A DNA stretch of 64,000 bases. It comes from Phyto melanocephala (Eukaryota > Arthropoda > Insecta > Diptera > Rhinophoridae). Position 1 is the first letter of the stretch. Each line of letters opens with the position of its first letter. The stretch spans positions 114,613,128 to 114,677,127 of the forward strand of contig OW799234.1 of assembly GCA_941918925.1 (NCBI GenBank), given 5' to 3'. Below the pieces are notes generated by a model, which did not search any database, was not told the DNA's origin, and saw nothing but the letters and a program-made list of their open reading frames with translations. Below are positions 1-11,485 of the stretch, in pieces. Made by a program: the position numbers and the translations under genes.

Positions 1-1092
1 CATCATCAATTAAGAATAAACATACCAATTTAATGCAAAATTCAACTTTTTTCAATGCATTATTTAATAAACTAGTTTAGTAATAAATGTATGTATGTAT
101 GTATGTATGTATGTATGTATGTACGTGTGTAAATAATTAAATTAGATTAGAGGATATATGTATGTATGTATTTCCACAAAAATATTTTTATTTCATATTT
201 AAGTGTTATTTGTATTATACTGGTGTATGTATTTGTGTTGAGTATATTTTATAAATGGTTACCTAAAAACTACTGCATATAAATAAATATTAAAACTAGT
301 ATTACGAGTATAATTCAGTTGTATGTTTTACTACAAATATTGTTTTAAAATCTATTATTTAACTTTTTTATTTAACTAAAATTTTTGCATATTGTTTAGC
401 TTATTGTTAGTTACCAAAAAAAAAAAGAAATTGCACATTATCATATCATCATATTTTAGTGTTTTATAATTTAATACTAAATAATTTATATGTAAGTTTG
501 TTTTTTTTTTTTTTTAATTTTAAAATAAAACAAAATATTGGCACAATTTTAATAATAAGTTTCAAATAACACAAAAAAAAATTATTTTTCATTTCTTTCA
601 TTGAAAGTTTTTTTAAGTACATACATATTTGAAAAAGTTTTCCAAAAATATTTTAAGTCATTAATTTAGTAATATACTTTTTCAGTTTTGTTTTTGTACT
701 AATCATTCTTACAATAACACTGATTTTTTTTCTGTAATTTGTTATGCAAATATCAATATGTTTTTTTTTTTATTTAACAAAATCACAAAATAAACTGTCT
801 AAAATTTTATTTCTTACTTTTAATTTCAATTATTGAAATCTGAAATTATGTATTTAACATATTTTCTTTATATTTAAAATTAATAAAATTGTAACATGTG
901 CAATTATTATTTTAACATAAAATGTATACAAACAACAAAAATTAAAAAATTAATTTAAAAAAATAAAAGTGCTATTTAAAGAAAACTTTTTTATAATAGG
1001 TATAACATTTTAAGTTCAGTTCGTTAAAAGAAAATAAAAAAAGAGAAAAACATAACCACCATTTTTTGTGTTCTGTTCTGCAAATCTATTGA
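1..1092. other. AT-rich sequence, no gene seen
   Basis: No credible ORF or transposon terminus is seen. It contains a TATG tetranucleotide array at about 87-123 and many A/T homopolymers. Confidence 0.5.
87..123. repeat. (TATG)n microsatellite
   Basis: Nine or so tandem TATG units, with one TACG variant at the right edge. ATGT-type tetramers are scattered through the window. Confidence 0.9.
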
Positions 1093-1095
1093 ACA

Positions 1096-1362
1096 TCCCA
1101 GCAAAAAAAAAAGAGCTGGGATGTAGTGCAAAGTAAATTTCATTTTCAATAATTTTAAATCAATAGTGCAAAAGCAATCATTCTAAATGACTCCTTAAAT
1201 GCGAAATAATTTGTCATAAATAATGTAATTTAAAAATAATGAAAAATCATGCAAAATATCCCAGCAAAAAAAAAGATGGGAAGTAGTACAAAGTGAATTA
1301 CATCTTCAAGACTTTTGAATCAATAGTGTAAAAGCATTCATTCTAAATGACTAAACTTAGCT
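1096..1362. repeat. 163-bp unit, tandemly duplicated, with hairpin at unit start
   Basis: Two copies start at 1096 and 1259. Each begins TCCCAGC, an A-run, then a GGGA-containing arm that pairs with it (cleanly CCCAGC/GCTGGG in the first copy). Then follow GTAGT(G/A)CAAAGT and, later, TCAATAGTG(C/T)AAAAGCA and CATTCTAAATGACT. The second copy loses similarity after about 1362. Origin unknown. Confidence 0.7.
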
Positions 1363-1692
1363 CGTGAAACATCAGATGTTTTTCATCAAATATGCATGAG
1401 TTATATGCACTTATTAGAACGGAGTGCAGTTCATTAATATATTCATGTAAACACATGATCTCCAATGACACGCTAGTCATTAGAGTTTCACCTTAATTTA
1501 ATCACTTCGTCATCAGTTAAACCACTGCAAAAACAATTTTTTGTCCAAATTTTTTGTTCAAATTATTTTTGCTCTTTTAGCATTTATGGATCAACTTGAC
1601 CTCCTTAATTAAGAATTTTACCTTGTTTCTAAACGAACTTACCTTTATTTAAAAAAAAAATTCAAATATTCTTATTAGTGAACAATAATGGA

Positions 1693-1833
1693 CACCAGGG
1701 GCCAAATTACGGCATTCTAACGTGATCGAAATTTTAAAATTCTTTTTAGAATCCCTATACCAAAAGCAAAGGGAACTCAATCGTTCAAGTGAAATTTCGA
1801 TCGTTAACAAACGCCGTAAATTGCTCCCAGGTG
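1693..1833. mobile_element. short MITE-like inverted-repeat element (141 bp)
   Basis: The ends are imperfect inverted repeats of about 40 bp. The left end begins CACCAGGGGCCAAATTACGG; the right end, reversed, begins CACCTGGGAGCAATTTACGG; both arms run on into CGATCGAAATTT-like sequence. There is no coding capacity. The CA(C)C(A/T)GGG start is compatible with a hAT-type MITE, but I could not establish an 8-bp target duplication. Confidence 0.6.
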
Positions 1834-2242
1834 ATTATTTTGTACGCGTAGGTTTAGGAAAAAAATGATTAAAAATTAGCAACAGGTGGAGCTGTAGTCG
1901 AATTATTATTAACAAATTTTATATTAATAAACCAAAACAATTTATATTCACAACTTAGATAACTTTAAAGTTCACTTTTCTTATTCTACCTCTCTCATAG
2001 TGGCATAATCAAGTGTTTGCTATCTCTTTCACTTTGATTTTTTATTGATACAAATTTTTAGTTTTTTGAACAAAATAAAAACAAAAGAAAAAACGGAGTG
2101 ATGGAAATAAAAAAAATATGATTAGGAATAATATCCATTTTGGTCGCTTAAATTTATTTTGTAATTGAGTTTTTCAACGTTGCCATTAGCTTTAATAGTT
2201 CATACATACAAAATTTGAAATTGCTAATTTAAATAACAAATA

Positions 2243-3008
2243 AAAAGTGTCTCAGATAGTTGTGAATTTTTAATGGGATTGTTAAGAAGACATGTTACGC
2301 AATACGTAGGTATTACTGTTTATTAAAAAGGTATCGTAACTTTCCGTTAGGTAAAAATCTATAGCAAATAGATTTCTACGGAGAAAAATCAAACGGCGTT
2401 TAATCGCACGATCTTGTTGGTCGGTTGATATTAGCATTTCATGACCCCAAGAACTTCGTTATAATGCTCCTTTAACGGATGTCGTTCAAGGTCACTGCCT
2501 CAAAAAAATGAAGCCCAATCACGCCACCTGACCAAAATCCGCACCAGACAGTCACTCGTTGTGGGTGCATTGGTTTCTTATGGATTGCATAAGGATTTTC
2601 AAATTCGATCATTTTGTGTATTCACGAAGCCATTCAAGGCGCTTTATTGCTCTGCTGGTTTGACCTCCTGAGAAGGCTGATTTTTAGACGCACGAAGGTG
2701 TAGATTTTTTGTCAAAATTTGCTGGGTAGTGCTTCGTGAAATGGAAACCGGACCGGTACATTGACGCACAGGAGTCTTACTATTCATAACCAATACAGTC
2801 TCTTAAAATTTTGTTTACCACTCTTCGAATGGTTAACACATAAGATGTTCTTACTTTACTGAAAATTCTAGTTTTCTAACGGTCTCAGTACAATTTTTTT
2901 TTACAATTATAACGCTTCATTTTTAATAATCGAAATAAAAATATGACAGCTGACAAATTTCAAAGTTTACAATTGTGCGCAAAAGTTCATTCTTACTGAG
3001 ACACCCTT
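2243..3008 (-). mobile_element. mariner relic, DD41D-related family
   Basis: The left end AAAAGTGTCTCAG and the right end CTGAGACACCCTT form inverted termini, flanked by TA at 2241-2242 and 3009-3010. Minus-strand reading across about 2495-2590 gives MHPQRVTVWCGFWSGG, the block that precedes the middle of the catalytic domain and is almost identical in the relic at 59953-60763. Stops and frame changes destroy the rest. At 766 bp it is an internally deleted, inactive copy lying downstream of stx. Confidence 0.75.
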
Positions 3009-3009
3009 T

Positions 3010-4697
3010 AATTGAGAAAGTCGTTTAAATTCGATGTAGACTGTATAGCAATATAGAAAATTATAAATTGCTGTTAATCGTAAAGAGTGATTATCGATAT
3101 CGAGTACAATACATACCATTTTGCACCGTTGATATGATTTTTATGTTGACGACAAAATAACTTAAAAGACGTGAATATAATTGCGTTGGTTGGTTAACAT
3201 GGTAGTTCGCTGCACGCAAACAGTCAAGTGGAGACTCCGTTTTGACAAATATAATTTCGTATTAGTCAGAAAATTTCCGAGTGGATGGTAATAGTTTTGA
3301 TTAAGCTAATACTAAATAAGCATATACAAATAAAACTTTAAATAAAACAAAATGTTGCCAAAACAAAAAATGATTAACAAACCATTAAAAGTACATAATG
3401 AGAATTAAGAGAAAAACTAAAAACTTTTTTTTTTACAATTAAACAAGTTTATTTCTTTTTCACATAAAAATTTTAAATAAAAATAATAATAAAAAAATTA
3501 AAAAATATACGTTTATAGTATTTATAAAAACTAATTAAGTTTAATAAAAAATGTTTTCGTGGATTTTTTTATTTAATTTGAAATTAAAGTAGGTTGTTTT
3601 CAATAAAACCAGAAGGCGAAAAAGTTTTTTTCAATGTATATTTATAATAAAAGTATTAATTATAATTAAAAAAGGAAAAGTAATTTTAAAAATAACAAAC
3701 AAAATAATAATAATAAAAGAGAGATATGGGAAACAGGAAAACAGAAATAAATTCTAAATTAAAAACTTGAAAACAATTTTTTTATTTTCTTTTAAATTTA
3801 AGTATGTGCAGTTTAGTTGGAAAAGCTCAGCCCGCAGAGCTGTATACATTTAATTGTCTTTTGACGGCATTTAAATAATTTAAAATAATTTTTTTTTGTT
3901 TCTATTGCTAAAAAAAAAAAAAAATTTTTACCTTTAGAATTTGTTTTCGATTTTCAATAAATTCTGCCTTAAATACTAAATGACATTTCTAAAAAAAAAA
4001 AAAAAAAAATGTAAGAGGGTTCGGGAAATGTCTAAAACATTAAAAATTATTTAAGTAGTTAAAAAGAGCTTAACTATTAAAGCCAATAAAAGAAGTTATT
4101 TAGTTTGCATACAACAAAAATTAAAAAAAAAATATTTTTCTCTAAAAACAATTACATATAGTACATACATATGTGTATTATTATAACATTTCCCAAAAAT
4201 TTTTAATATAAAAAAAACTAACAATTCAAATAACAATAATAAAATTGTCCTTTTTATAGCGAAAAAAAAACAATTTCGTTAGAAAAAAAAATTTTAATTA
4301 TATTTTTGAATTATTTGTTTGTTGCTTATAGTATTAATAATAATAGTATGTTGTAGTAGTAGTAGTAGTAGTAAAGTAGTTTAGCTTTGTTTGTAGTGGT
4401 TGCTGTTGGTGGTAATGTGAGAAGAGTGGTTTACTAAAAACTAATAAATGCTACATATGAAAAATAAAATTTAAAACAAAATTACTAAATTAAAGAGGAT
4501 TACAAATTGAACAGTTTGTTAAAATATTTTCAATACACAAAATATAAATTGTCTAAAGTGTAACACAAATGTATTATTGTATTGTTTTTGCTGTTAGTTT
4601 CAATTTAAATTTTTATTAAAAAATTTCGTTCATTAAGTTTAAAATTTTTTTACTAGAACAAATCCAAAAAAAAAAAAAAAATAAATAAAAAAAATAT
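3010..4697 (-). other. 3' flank and probable 3' UTR of stx
   Basis: This is very AT-rich sequence downstream of the stx stop. A canonical AATAAA in the sense orientation lies about 80 bases past the stop (plus-strand TTTATT at 4612-4617), but many more follow, so the true poly(A) site cannot be chosen by eye. A (TAG)n run lies at about 4352-4373 and several A/T homopolymers lie at 3900-4010. The 3187-3262 island is listed separately. No other gene is seen. Confidence 0.4.
3187..3262. repeat. 65-75 bp island, repeated inverted at about 30869-30945
   Basis: GC-richer than its surroundings. It shares GTAGTTCGCTGCACGCAAAC and AGTCAAGT plus flanking GTTAAC and CCGTTTTGAC with the reverse complement of 30869-30945. 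No terminal repeats are seen, so its nature is unknown. Confidence 0.65.
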
Positions 4698-5444
4698 TTA
4701 AGCTGCTGTATCAACTTCCTCAACCAAATGATTGGGTGAGACTTCACTGGGTGTTGTGGTCGAGGTGGCCACACTTATTGGTGTGGTAATGGTGCTATTC
4801 GCAGTTGTTATAGTTGAAGCTGTATTGTCTGTTACTCCGCTGGATGCAGCTGTGGTTGTGGTGCCTACAACTCGTGCGCCATATGGTGCTCCCTTGAGTT
4901 TGCGTGCCTCTCGCTTTTGTTTGCGTTGTTGCATTACCAAACGTAACTGGTCTAATTTTGATTTAGTTTTAATATTATCCAATTCGGCAGCACACTTATG
5001 ACAGGTATAGTCACGTTCACGTTCACCAGAATCAGGGTGCACACGATAACGACATTGACACACCTTGCGTTCGTCGATCAATTGATGGTGGTGATGGTGA
5101 TGATGATGTGACGAACCATGATGATGTTGATGATAATTGCCATTCGATGAAGTGTTTACAGAATTGCTAGTAGATAAACTGCCCGCTGATGATGTGGAAT
5201 CTTGCTGACAACAAGGATAACTCTTAATCGTTTGTGATTTACCGGTAACATAATGGCCATTGCATTCACCATATGTGCAAACTGATGCCGTTGATGCTGT
5301 GCTATGACCGTGATTTGCTGTTGTGCCAACGACATTTAATGAAGTTGCTGAAGAAGTTTGTAAATTGACTGTAGACGCTGAACAACTGTGAGTTTTAATA
5401 CATTTGACACAAGGATGGGAAGATTGATGATGTTTAGAGGAGAG
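4698..5444 (-). CDS. stx: midnolin/stuxnet, last coding exon (248 codons plus stop)
   Basis: This is the C-terminal exon of the same gene, joined in phase 0 to the exon ending at 5942. The acceptor is TTCTGCTCAG just before 5444, and the stop is at 4698-4700. The Lys/Arg/Gln-rich helix at 4890-4970 (KSKLDQLRLVMQQRKQKREA) matches the C-terminal helix of vertebrate midnolin that contacts the proteasome, including the following GAPY/GPY turn. Upstream of the helix are a His run and a Cys cluster (CQC, 16 residues, then CHKC; 4992-5060) that could bind zinc. The last 50 residues are Thr/Ser-rich and end VEEVDTAA. The family assignment is firm. The zinc idea is inference. Confidence 0.92.
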   Translation of the reverse strand, partial: LSSKHHQSSHPCVKCIKTHSCSASTVNLQTSSATSLNVVGTTANHGHSTASTASVCTYGECNGHYVTGKSQTIKSYPCCQQDSTSSAGSLSTSNSVNTSSNGNYHQHHHGSSHHHHHHHHQLIDERKVCQCRYRVHPDSGERERDYTCHKCAAELDNIKTKSKLDQLRLVMQQRKQKREARKLKGAPYGARVVGTTTTAASSGVTDNTASTITTANSTITTPISVATSTTTPSEVSPNHLVEEVDTAA

Positions 5445-5941
5445 CTGAGCAGAATAAGAAAAAGTAAAATTTTTAGCCAAGTATTAGTAAAAAAGACACG
5501 CTCTATGAAGTTTTTTCGAACTTAAAAATATTTTTTACTAAAAAACATCAAAGTTAATGCAATTTTTTTTTTATTAACTAAATTAATAAATAATAAAAAA
5601 TTGTAAATTAAAAATTTGCTTTTAGAGTATTTTTGAATCATAAACAGTATACATAATTCAATTCCCACAATTTAAAATTGTTTAAAGCACATTAAAAGTC
5701 AAATTATAAATTACGAAATATTCCATATTTATTACTGTTAAAGCACAAGTAATTTCTAGAGCATCTGTAATGTGATTCTTATTATTTTAGGGAAATAAGC
5801 CAATAAATTTTGATTTTTGATAAATACTCTGCCCCATATTAAAGGTTTATTGAACAAAAAATTATCTTAGAAAATTCATGTTATAAACCTTTAATTAATA
5901 CAAAATCTTTAAATAATATGAACGTCTATTTGTAGACTTAC
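5445..5941 (-). other. stx: stx intron, 497 bp
   Basis: The intron begins GTAAGT at 5941 and ends CTCAG at 5445 on the minus strand. It is AT-rich and stop-rich in all frames. It joins codon ...SRSKH to LSSKH... without changing frame. Apart from the splice signals I see nothing in it. Confidence 0.85.
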
Positions 5942-8089
5942 ATGTTTACTCCTGGAACTATGATGCACAGTACCAGTCGAACCACTCGCGGCTGCCACTG
6001 ATGCTGCTGCCGCTGCTGACGTAGATGGAGCCTCGAAACTTATGCGAGCACCACGATGGTATTGTGGTGTTGCACTCAACAAATCATTAAGTATGTGTAT
6101 AACAGTGGATATATCGCGTTTTGGACGACCATATCTATCCTGCAGGGCCGGGTTTAAAGTACCGGAAAATGTTCCAGAATAAATACCTTTACCATGATTT
6201 TTCATTGATTCGATGACAGCACCAGAGCCACTCTTACGTGGTGTCTCTTCGCTGGTCGAAAAATCAATCTTATTGGTGAATACTTCTTTGGAAAGTTTAC
6301 GCAAAGTTTGGGTGAGATTGCGTGAAGCCTCAGCAAGTGTGCGAGAATCCGAAACAATCCCAGATTCATCGAGTTCAATAGGTGCCAATGCAGTTGTGGG
6401 CGAATTTGCATTACTTGCTGTTTCTAAAGTTGTGGGGGTACTGGAGGTAGCTAAAGGTGCCACTATAATCGAAGTAGTGTTTTGCGATTGACTAATGTTG
6501 CTTGTGGATGATGATGATGTTTTAGAATTTGTAGAGACATTCAATGAGGAATCGTCACCCGAATTGAAACCACTATCATTGGCCACCACTTTAATGGGTG
6601 TTGAGGTGTTAGTGATCATTTTCTGTCCGTTCCCACTTGTTAGCTGTTGAACTGCTGCAGGATGATGATAATGATGGTGATGATGATGGTGGTGATGATG
6701 GTGGCGATGTTTACGCGATATTGGATTATGAGCCGTCTTATGCAATGACGATAAGGAAGACCTTGAAGTGGGCGACGATGACGACGAGTTCGTTGCACCA
6801 TTCAAAGTTGTAATCAAGGAGGCAGGTGTCAATGTCGCCTTATAGTTGGGGGTACTGGACATAATGGTGCTAGTGCTAGTACGAGTTGCATGTTGTTGCT
6901 CTTGGTGATGATGCTGTGTTGGTGTCTGCTGTTGCTGGGAAATGCAAGCAGTTTCTATACATTGTTTAGAAGAACCATGTGGTATATTATTAACCGCTCC
7001 TAGACCACCATTCAATCGGGTGCATAAACAAGATGTTAATTTAGCTGCTATAGGATCTTGACACATAGCTGAGCTTGCTGATGTCGTTGCAGAAGAATTG
7101 GAACCGGAGACTGAAACAGCTGAAATGGATGCTGTATGGGGTCCAATGGCAACACTATTGGTTGAGGAGGAACTGTTGTTATTACTCGATATATCAGGAA
7201 TGTTTTTAATGGCTGTTGTTTTTATAGGACTGGAAACTAGGTTCGATAAAGACTTGATAGGAGATTGTTCTAACAAGACGGCATCGGAAGGTGCATGAAA
7301 TGTGGATGCAGCAACAACGGGAACACTACTACTAGAAGCTGTAGCCACAGGCGGTATGGTCGTCACCGGCTGAACAGTTGTATTGGTTGCGTTAGTGGCT
7401 GCGACTGATTGTTGTACTTGACGTGATGGTTGAGCCATTGCAATGCTTTTTACAATATTTTGCAAACTTTCATAGTCGCGTTTACTTAAAAATGAACTTA
7501 AATCAGAATTTTTAGTAGATACTGTAGATGACGAGGACGTCAAATTATTTATGTTTGCAGTTGTTCTGCTTGACTTTGGAGCCACTAGTGTTGAGCTGTT
7601 GCTATTACATAAACGAGATGTTTGACAGCTTGTATCTAATTCTAATTTTCGTACCGCTGTTACATTTTGTGATGTCGTTAAGGATCCTGCTGCACTTAGC
7701 GGCAGGGTTGTTGTATTTGTTGCAGATCCTGCATTGGAGCTATGGTGATGATGGTGGTGGTGATGGTGATGATGGCTATGATTTCCTGTTGCTGCTGTAC
7801 CAACCGTTTGAGTAGCTGCCGAAGCGGTTACTGCCGTTCGACTGCTACGATGATGATGGTGGTGGTGATGACTGGAACGTTGTCGCGAAGATGAACTACT
7901 GCAATTGCTGCCATTGTGTGCTACACCATTAACAGGGTTAACTGTACTTAGTTGTAGTTGTATTAGCATCATATGATCACCCAAACGCATGCTTAGATTC
8001 AATGGTGTTTTGCCGCTAAGGAAATCATTGACCTGTGAGTCATTCAGCGATTCTAGAGCTTGCATCACTGTATTTTCAGGACGTTGAGC
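5942..8089 (-). CDS. stx: midnolin/stuxnet, large internal coding exon (716 codons)
   Basis: This exon encodes most of the fly midnolin homologue (stuxnet in Drosophila). Midnolin takes nuclear substrates to the proteasome without ubiquitin; fly Stuxnet promotes Polycomb turnover. Residues 1-49 carry the conserved post-ubiquitin-like segment ([13 protein letters not shown], then [17 protein letters not shown]). Residues 639-680 carry the second conserved block ([18 protein letters not shown], then [16 protein letters not shown]). Together these correspond to the split substrate-binding Catch region of midnolin. Between them lie about 590 residues of low-complexity Ser/Thr/Asn/Gln with several His runs. 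The exon starts at 8089 after a pyrimidine-rich CCTTTTCAG acceptor and ends at 5942 before a perfect GTAAGT donor; both boundaries are phase 0. An in-frame ATG at 8114-8116 is intronic. No stop or frameshift is seen. The N-terminal ubiquitin-like domain is missing here and must be in upstream exons I could not find. Confidence 0.93.
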
Positions 8090-8116
8090 CTGAAAAGGAA
8101 ATAAAATAAATAACAA

Positions 8117-8908
8117 ATTTAATTTAAATTTATCTTTTATTTTAGATATAATTTAAACTCTTACACCTTAAATAAAATACTTTTATTAGAAAAATTAATA
8201 TTAGTTGGACCACGGAAGATCTATCTGGCTAAACAAAACAATTATAACGCCAATAAAATTACGCAAGTGCCTAAAGTACACTATATCGTATCCTCTTAAT
8301 AATTGATTATACGAATGTCCCTAAAAGGTCATGCCAATTAGAGCTGTTATAGATGCAAAAAATATGTTAAGTTTTTTAGGGTTAAAGAAAAAAAACCTAT
8401 TTAGAAGTGTAATCCAAAATTATTATTCTCAATTAAATTAAGTGAAAAATATTATTTTTTTTATAATTAAATGATGTTACGGTTCCATGGAAAGTAATAA
8501 TGGGGAAGCTGTCATAGCAAAAAAAAAAATGTAATAATAATTAAAGTTATTAAAAAATAAAAGACGAGAAAAATTAAAACATTTAAGTGGTCAAATATTT
8601 GTGTAATGTAAACATACCTAAAGTGAACTTATTTAAAATCATTGCTTTTATGTATAAAATTTTTACAATGTTTTTTTATTGACTAGATTTTATTTCTGAA
8701 ATTCGTAAAAACTTAACAGGAAATTTAACTAATATTTTGGATGCTTAAAAAAAATTATTTATTTAATATGAAATCAAATAAAGCTGCCTTCAAAATGCCA
8801 GTGTTTCTATTTGTAAGTCCAACCATATTAATTTAAATCATTGTTCTGGAGTCTAATTTCAAAATTTTATTAAAGATTATATAGTATGGATGTATTGTAC
8901 ATTACAAG
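8117..8908. other. AT-rich non-coding sequence (probable stx intron)
   Basis: Directly upstream of the large stx exon in gene orientation. No exon with an appropriate phase-0 donor encoding a ubiquitin-like fold could be recognised, and no transposon ends are seen. Confidence 0.4.
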
Positions 8909-10161
8909 TAGGGTTTGGGAACCGGGAATTCCCGGGAATGAACCACTTAATATTCCCGGAAAAATGTTGCTCTTATTCCCGGGAAAACGGGAAATAAAAA
9001 ATATTAGTATATTAGGAAATATATTTAATTTTATTTTTAATTTCTTATCTGTTTTGGTAAATTTAGAGAATATGTGAATAAATAGTAAGGTTTTTAATTT
9101 GTTAGCGTTTTTAATTGTTAAGGAAGAGAAAACCAAACATCGTCGGTCAAAAATATTTCACGCCAAAGTTAGCGACTTTCTGGAATTATTTTTACTAAGT
9201 GCTTATAAATTTCAAGTGAATTAATTATATACATACATAATTAATTGTTTTCTTGTATATAAATGTTTTTTATAACAACCGTAAATCCAGCAGTAGTTTC
9301 CGTGGTTCATTTTTATAAATATAATCACAAATTGTTTTTAAAAGTGGTCACAGAATTTGTAAGTATAATTTTTTTCATTTATGATTGAATTTTCTAGTAA
9401 TACTTTTTTATAAAATTCACTTTGTGCAGAAGCAAAATGTCTGAAGTCTGGAACTATTTTCAAAAAGTAGACAATGCAGCACAATGTATTATTTTCCCGA
9501 AAAGGTTAATGTCCAAGGGCGGCAGTACTAGTGGTCTCATACGGCACCTTCTTTTGGTTCATAAAATAAAATTTGAAAACTATTCTTCAACACCTGCACC
9601 AAGTAAAGAAATAGTTCCACAATTGAAAGTTTTTTAGACACCCAAACATTACCAGAAATTGTTTCAAAATTGGCAGCAGTCGATGGAATATCTATTCGAA
9701 CAATTACATAAAGTTCTTTTATTAGTAAAAATTTTTTCAGTAAAAATATGACATTACCAAAATTAAACTGATGTTAAAAACATTGTAATAAAATATTAAA
9801 TACGATAAAAAATACGATGGTGAAAACAATATCGAGTCAAATTTGTGACAATTTGTGGTTTGCTCTTGTATTAGACGAGTGGAGTAGTGTTGCCCAAAAA
9901 AAGTATCTGTTTACATGGCAATCATTATTTTTATAATTTGGGTTAAGTTTATATTTCCGGAAGATGTAATGCTGACACAATAAGGACTCTAATGGAAAAT
10001 AAACTATTATTAAAACAATGAGTTATTAACCAAATCGTGATGTTAAAGTTAACAAATATTATTTATTTTAAAAGAAATATTATTTTCGGGAATCCCGGGA
10101 AGACGATTTTTTAATTCCCGTTTCCCGGGAAAGTAAAAAGACCGGGAAATCCCAAACCCTA
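8909..10161 (+). mobile_element. hAT transposon relic (1253 bp)
   Basis: Terminal inverted repeats TAGGGTTTGGG/CCCAAACCCTA are flanked by an 8-bp target duplication with one mismatch (ATTACAAG at 8901-8908, ATTACAAC at 10162-10169), the hAT signature. Subterminal regions at both ends carry repeated TTCCCGGGA-type motifs, probably transposase binding sites. The interior holds a degraded transposase (separate entry). The element is deleted and inactive. It probably sits in the stx intron. Confidence 0.93.
9437..9930 (+). pseudogene. hAT transposase remnant (BED finger plus start of DDE domain)
   Basis: From ATG at 9437 the frame reads a BED-type zinc finger: MSEVWNYF, then CIIFPKRLMSKGGSTSGLIR and HLLLVH. 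The normal second Cys of the finger is Phe, so metal binding should be lost. The frame stops at 9635. A +1-shifted frame continues with SFLDTQTLPEIVSKLAAVDG from about 9627, and LVLDEWSSVAQKKYL near 9870 matches the segment around the first catalytic Asp. The C-terminal two-thirds, including the dimerisation region, is gone. Confidence 0.85.
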
Positions 10162-10665
10162 ATTACAACGCTTGCTGACTAGATAAAAATACCAAAAAAT
10201 AATTTAAAAAAGAGTATAAAACTAATCAAGAAAGAAATTAAGTTTTCCCCGACTCTAGCCGTATGTATTCTTTCATTATCACAAATAAAATTTTCATAAG
10301 AAATTTTAAAATAAACTTAAGCCATAAATTTGCATAAAGTACAAATAAAATAATTTAAATAAGAAAATTGTACCAAAAAACTACTGAGTGTACCAGTGTA
10401 CCACTTAACTTGTGATTGTACCAAAACTGGTACAATTGTATTACAAATCCCTTCTATGATCCTATTACGTGCGAAAATGAGAAAACTAATATAAGCCAAG
10501 AGCAACAAAAAAATGCTCACATCCAACGGAAATTCAAGAATTTTCTACTGTGTATTTTGTATATGAACAAAAGTAAAAAATAATTGGCAACAATGGTGGC
10601 TAATTTACCGTTGTGCCATTTTTCATAAACAGTTTAAAGTAAAGAAAAATAAGAACATGTACATA

Positions 10666-11485
10666 TGGGCATTTCCATGTCATCGTACATGACATTTGTA
10701 CTCCTATAAAGTGGAGTAATTTTTGCAAAAGTAAGAGTAACTAAAACAAAATTAGATCTCAATGTTCCATTCAACGGGTACTTTATTTAAAAAAAGTTAA
10801 TTATATTCGAATCATTGCTGTCTAATATATCCAGAAAAATAAGAATATATCGTACGTGACATAAAACAGAAGTGATTTTGAGGTACATATGGAAATATGA
10901 AAAAATCTGCGAATCTTGGGAGTTATTTTTTATTTTTTTTATTTCTTGCACTAAACCAAATATTTTTCATTTAAAATACTTAATTGAAAACAATCTTTAA
11001 ATGATTTTATAATAAATTTAATTTAATATCGTTCGTGACAGATTTTTCTCTAATAGTATTCTTAGGTAATAAAATTTATATTATGTTAAGAAAAAAAGTT
11101 AAATTCTAAATTATTTGCTCTTGCGACTGTTCAAATACGAATTACGGAGACAAATAATGTTTTTGCACTATGTACGTGACATTAAAATAACATCCAAGGG
11201 AAATCAAAGAAATACCGCTAATTTGACTCTATATTTTCTTTTTTCTTAAGGATCTTGTTAATTGTTGTTGTTACCTTAATTTTAAAGCATATTTACAACT
11301 ACAATTTATTTTTACGATTAAGTCGCTAAAAAAAAGTAGTAGATTAAACTATTATTATTTAATAAGCTCTTAATACCTGCGCATAGTAAAATTTGAGTGT
11401 GTTTTTTATCAATAAACTTATATAGGAAAACTTTCAAGAGTTTTTATTTTTCCAGTCGTGGTTGACATATTCATAGAAATGCCCA
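10666..11485. mobile_element. family Z TIR element, copy 1 (820 bp)
   Basis: Inverted ends TGGGCATTTCCATG / TAGAAATGCCCA are flanked by TA. About 80-90 percent of the sequence is shared by eye with 21360-22255 and 26271-27063. There is no ORF. TCGTACGTGACA-like motifs recur four times inside. TA duplications suggest mobilisation by a Tc1/mariner-class transposase. Confidence 0.85.

Noticed and set aside
4732..5001. Plus-strand ORF of 89 codons
   Set aside because: It is the antisense shadow of the stx C-terminal exon; the minus strand has the conserved midnolin motifs.
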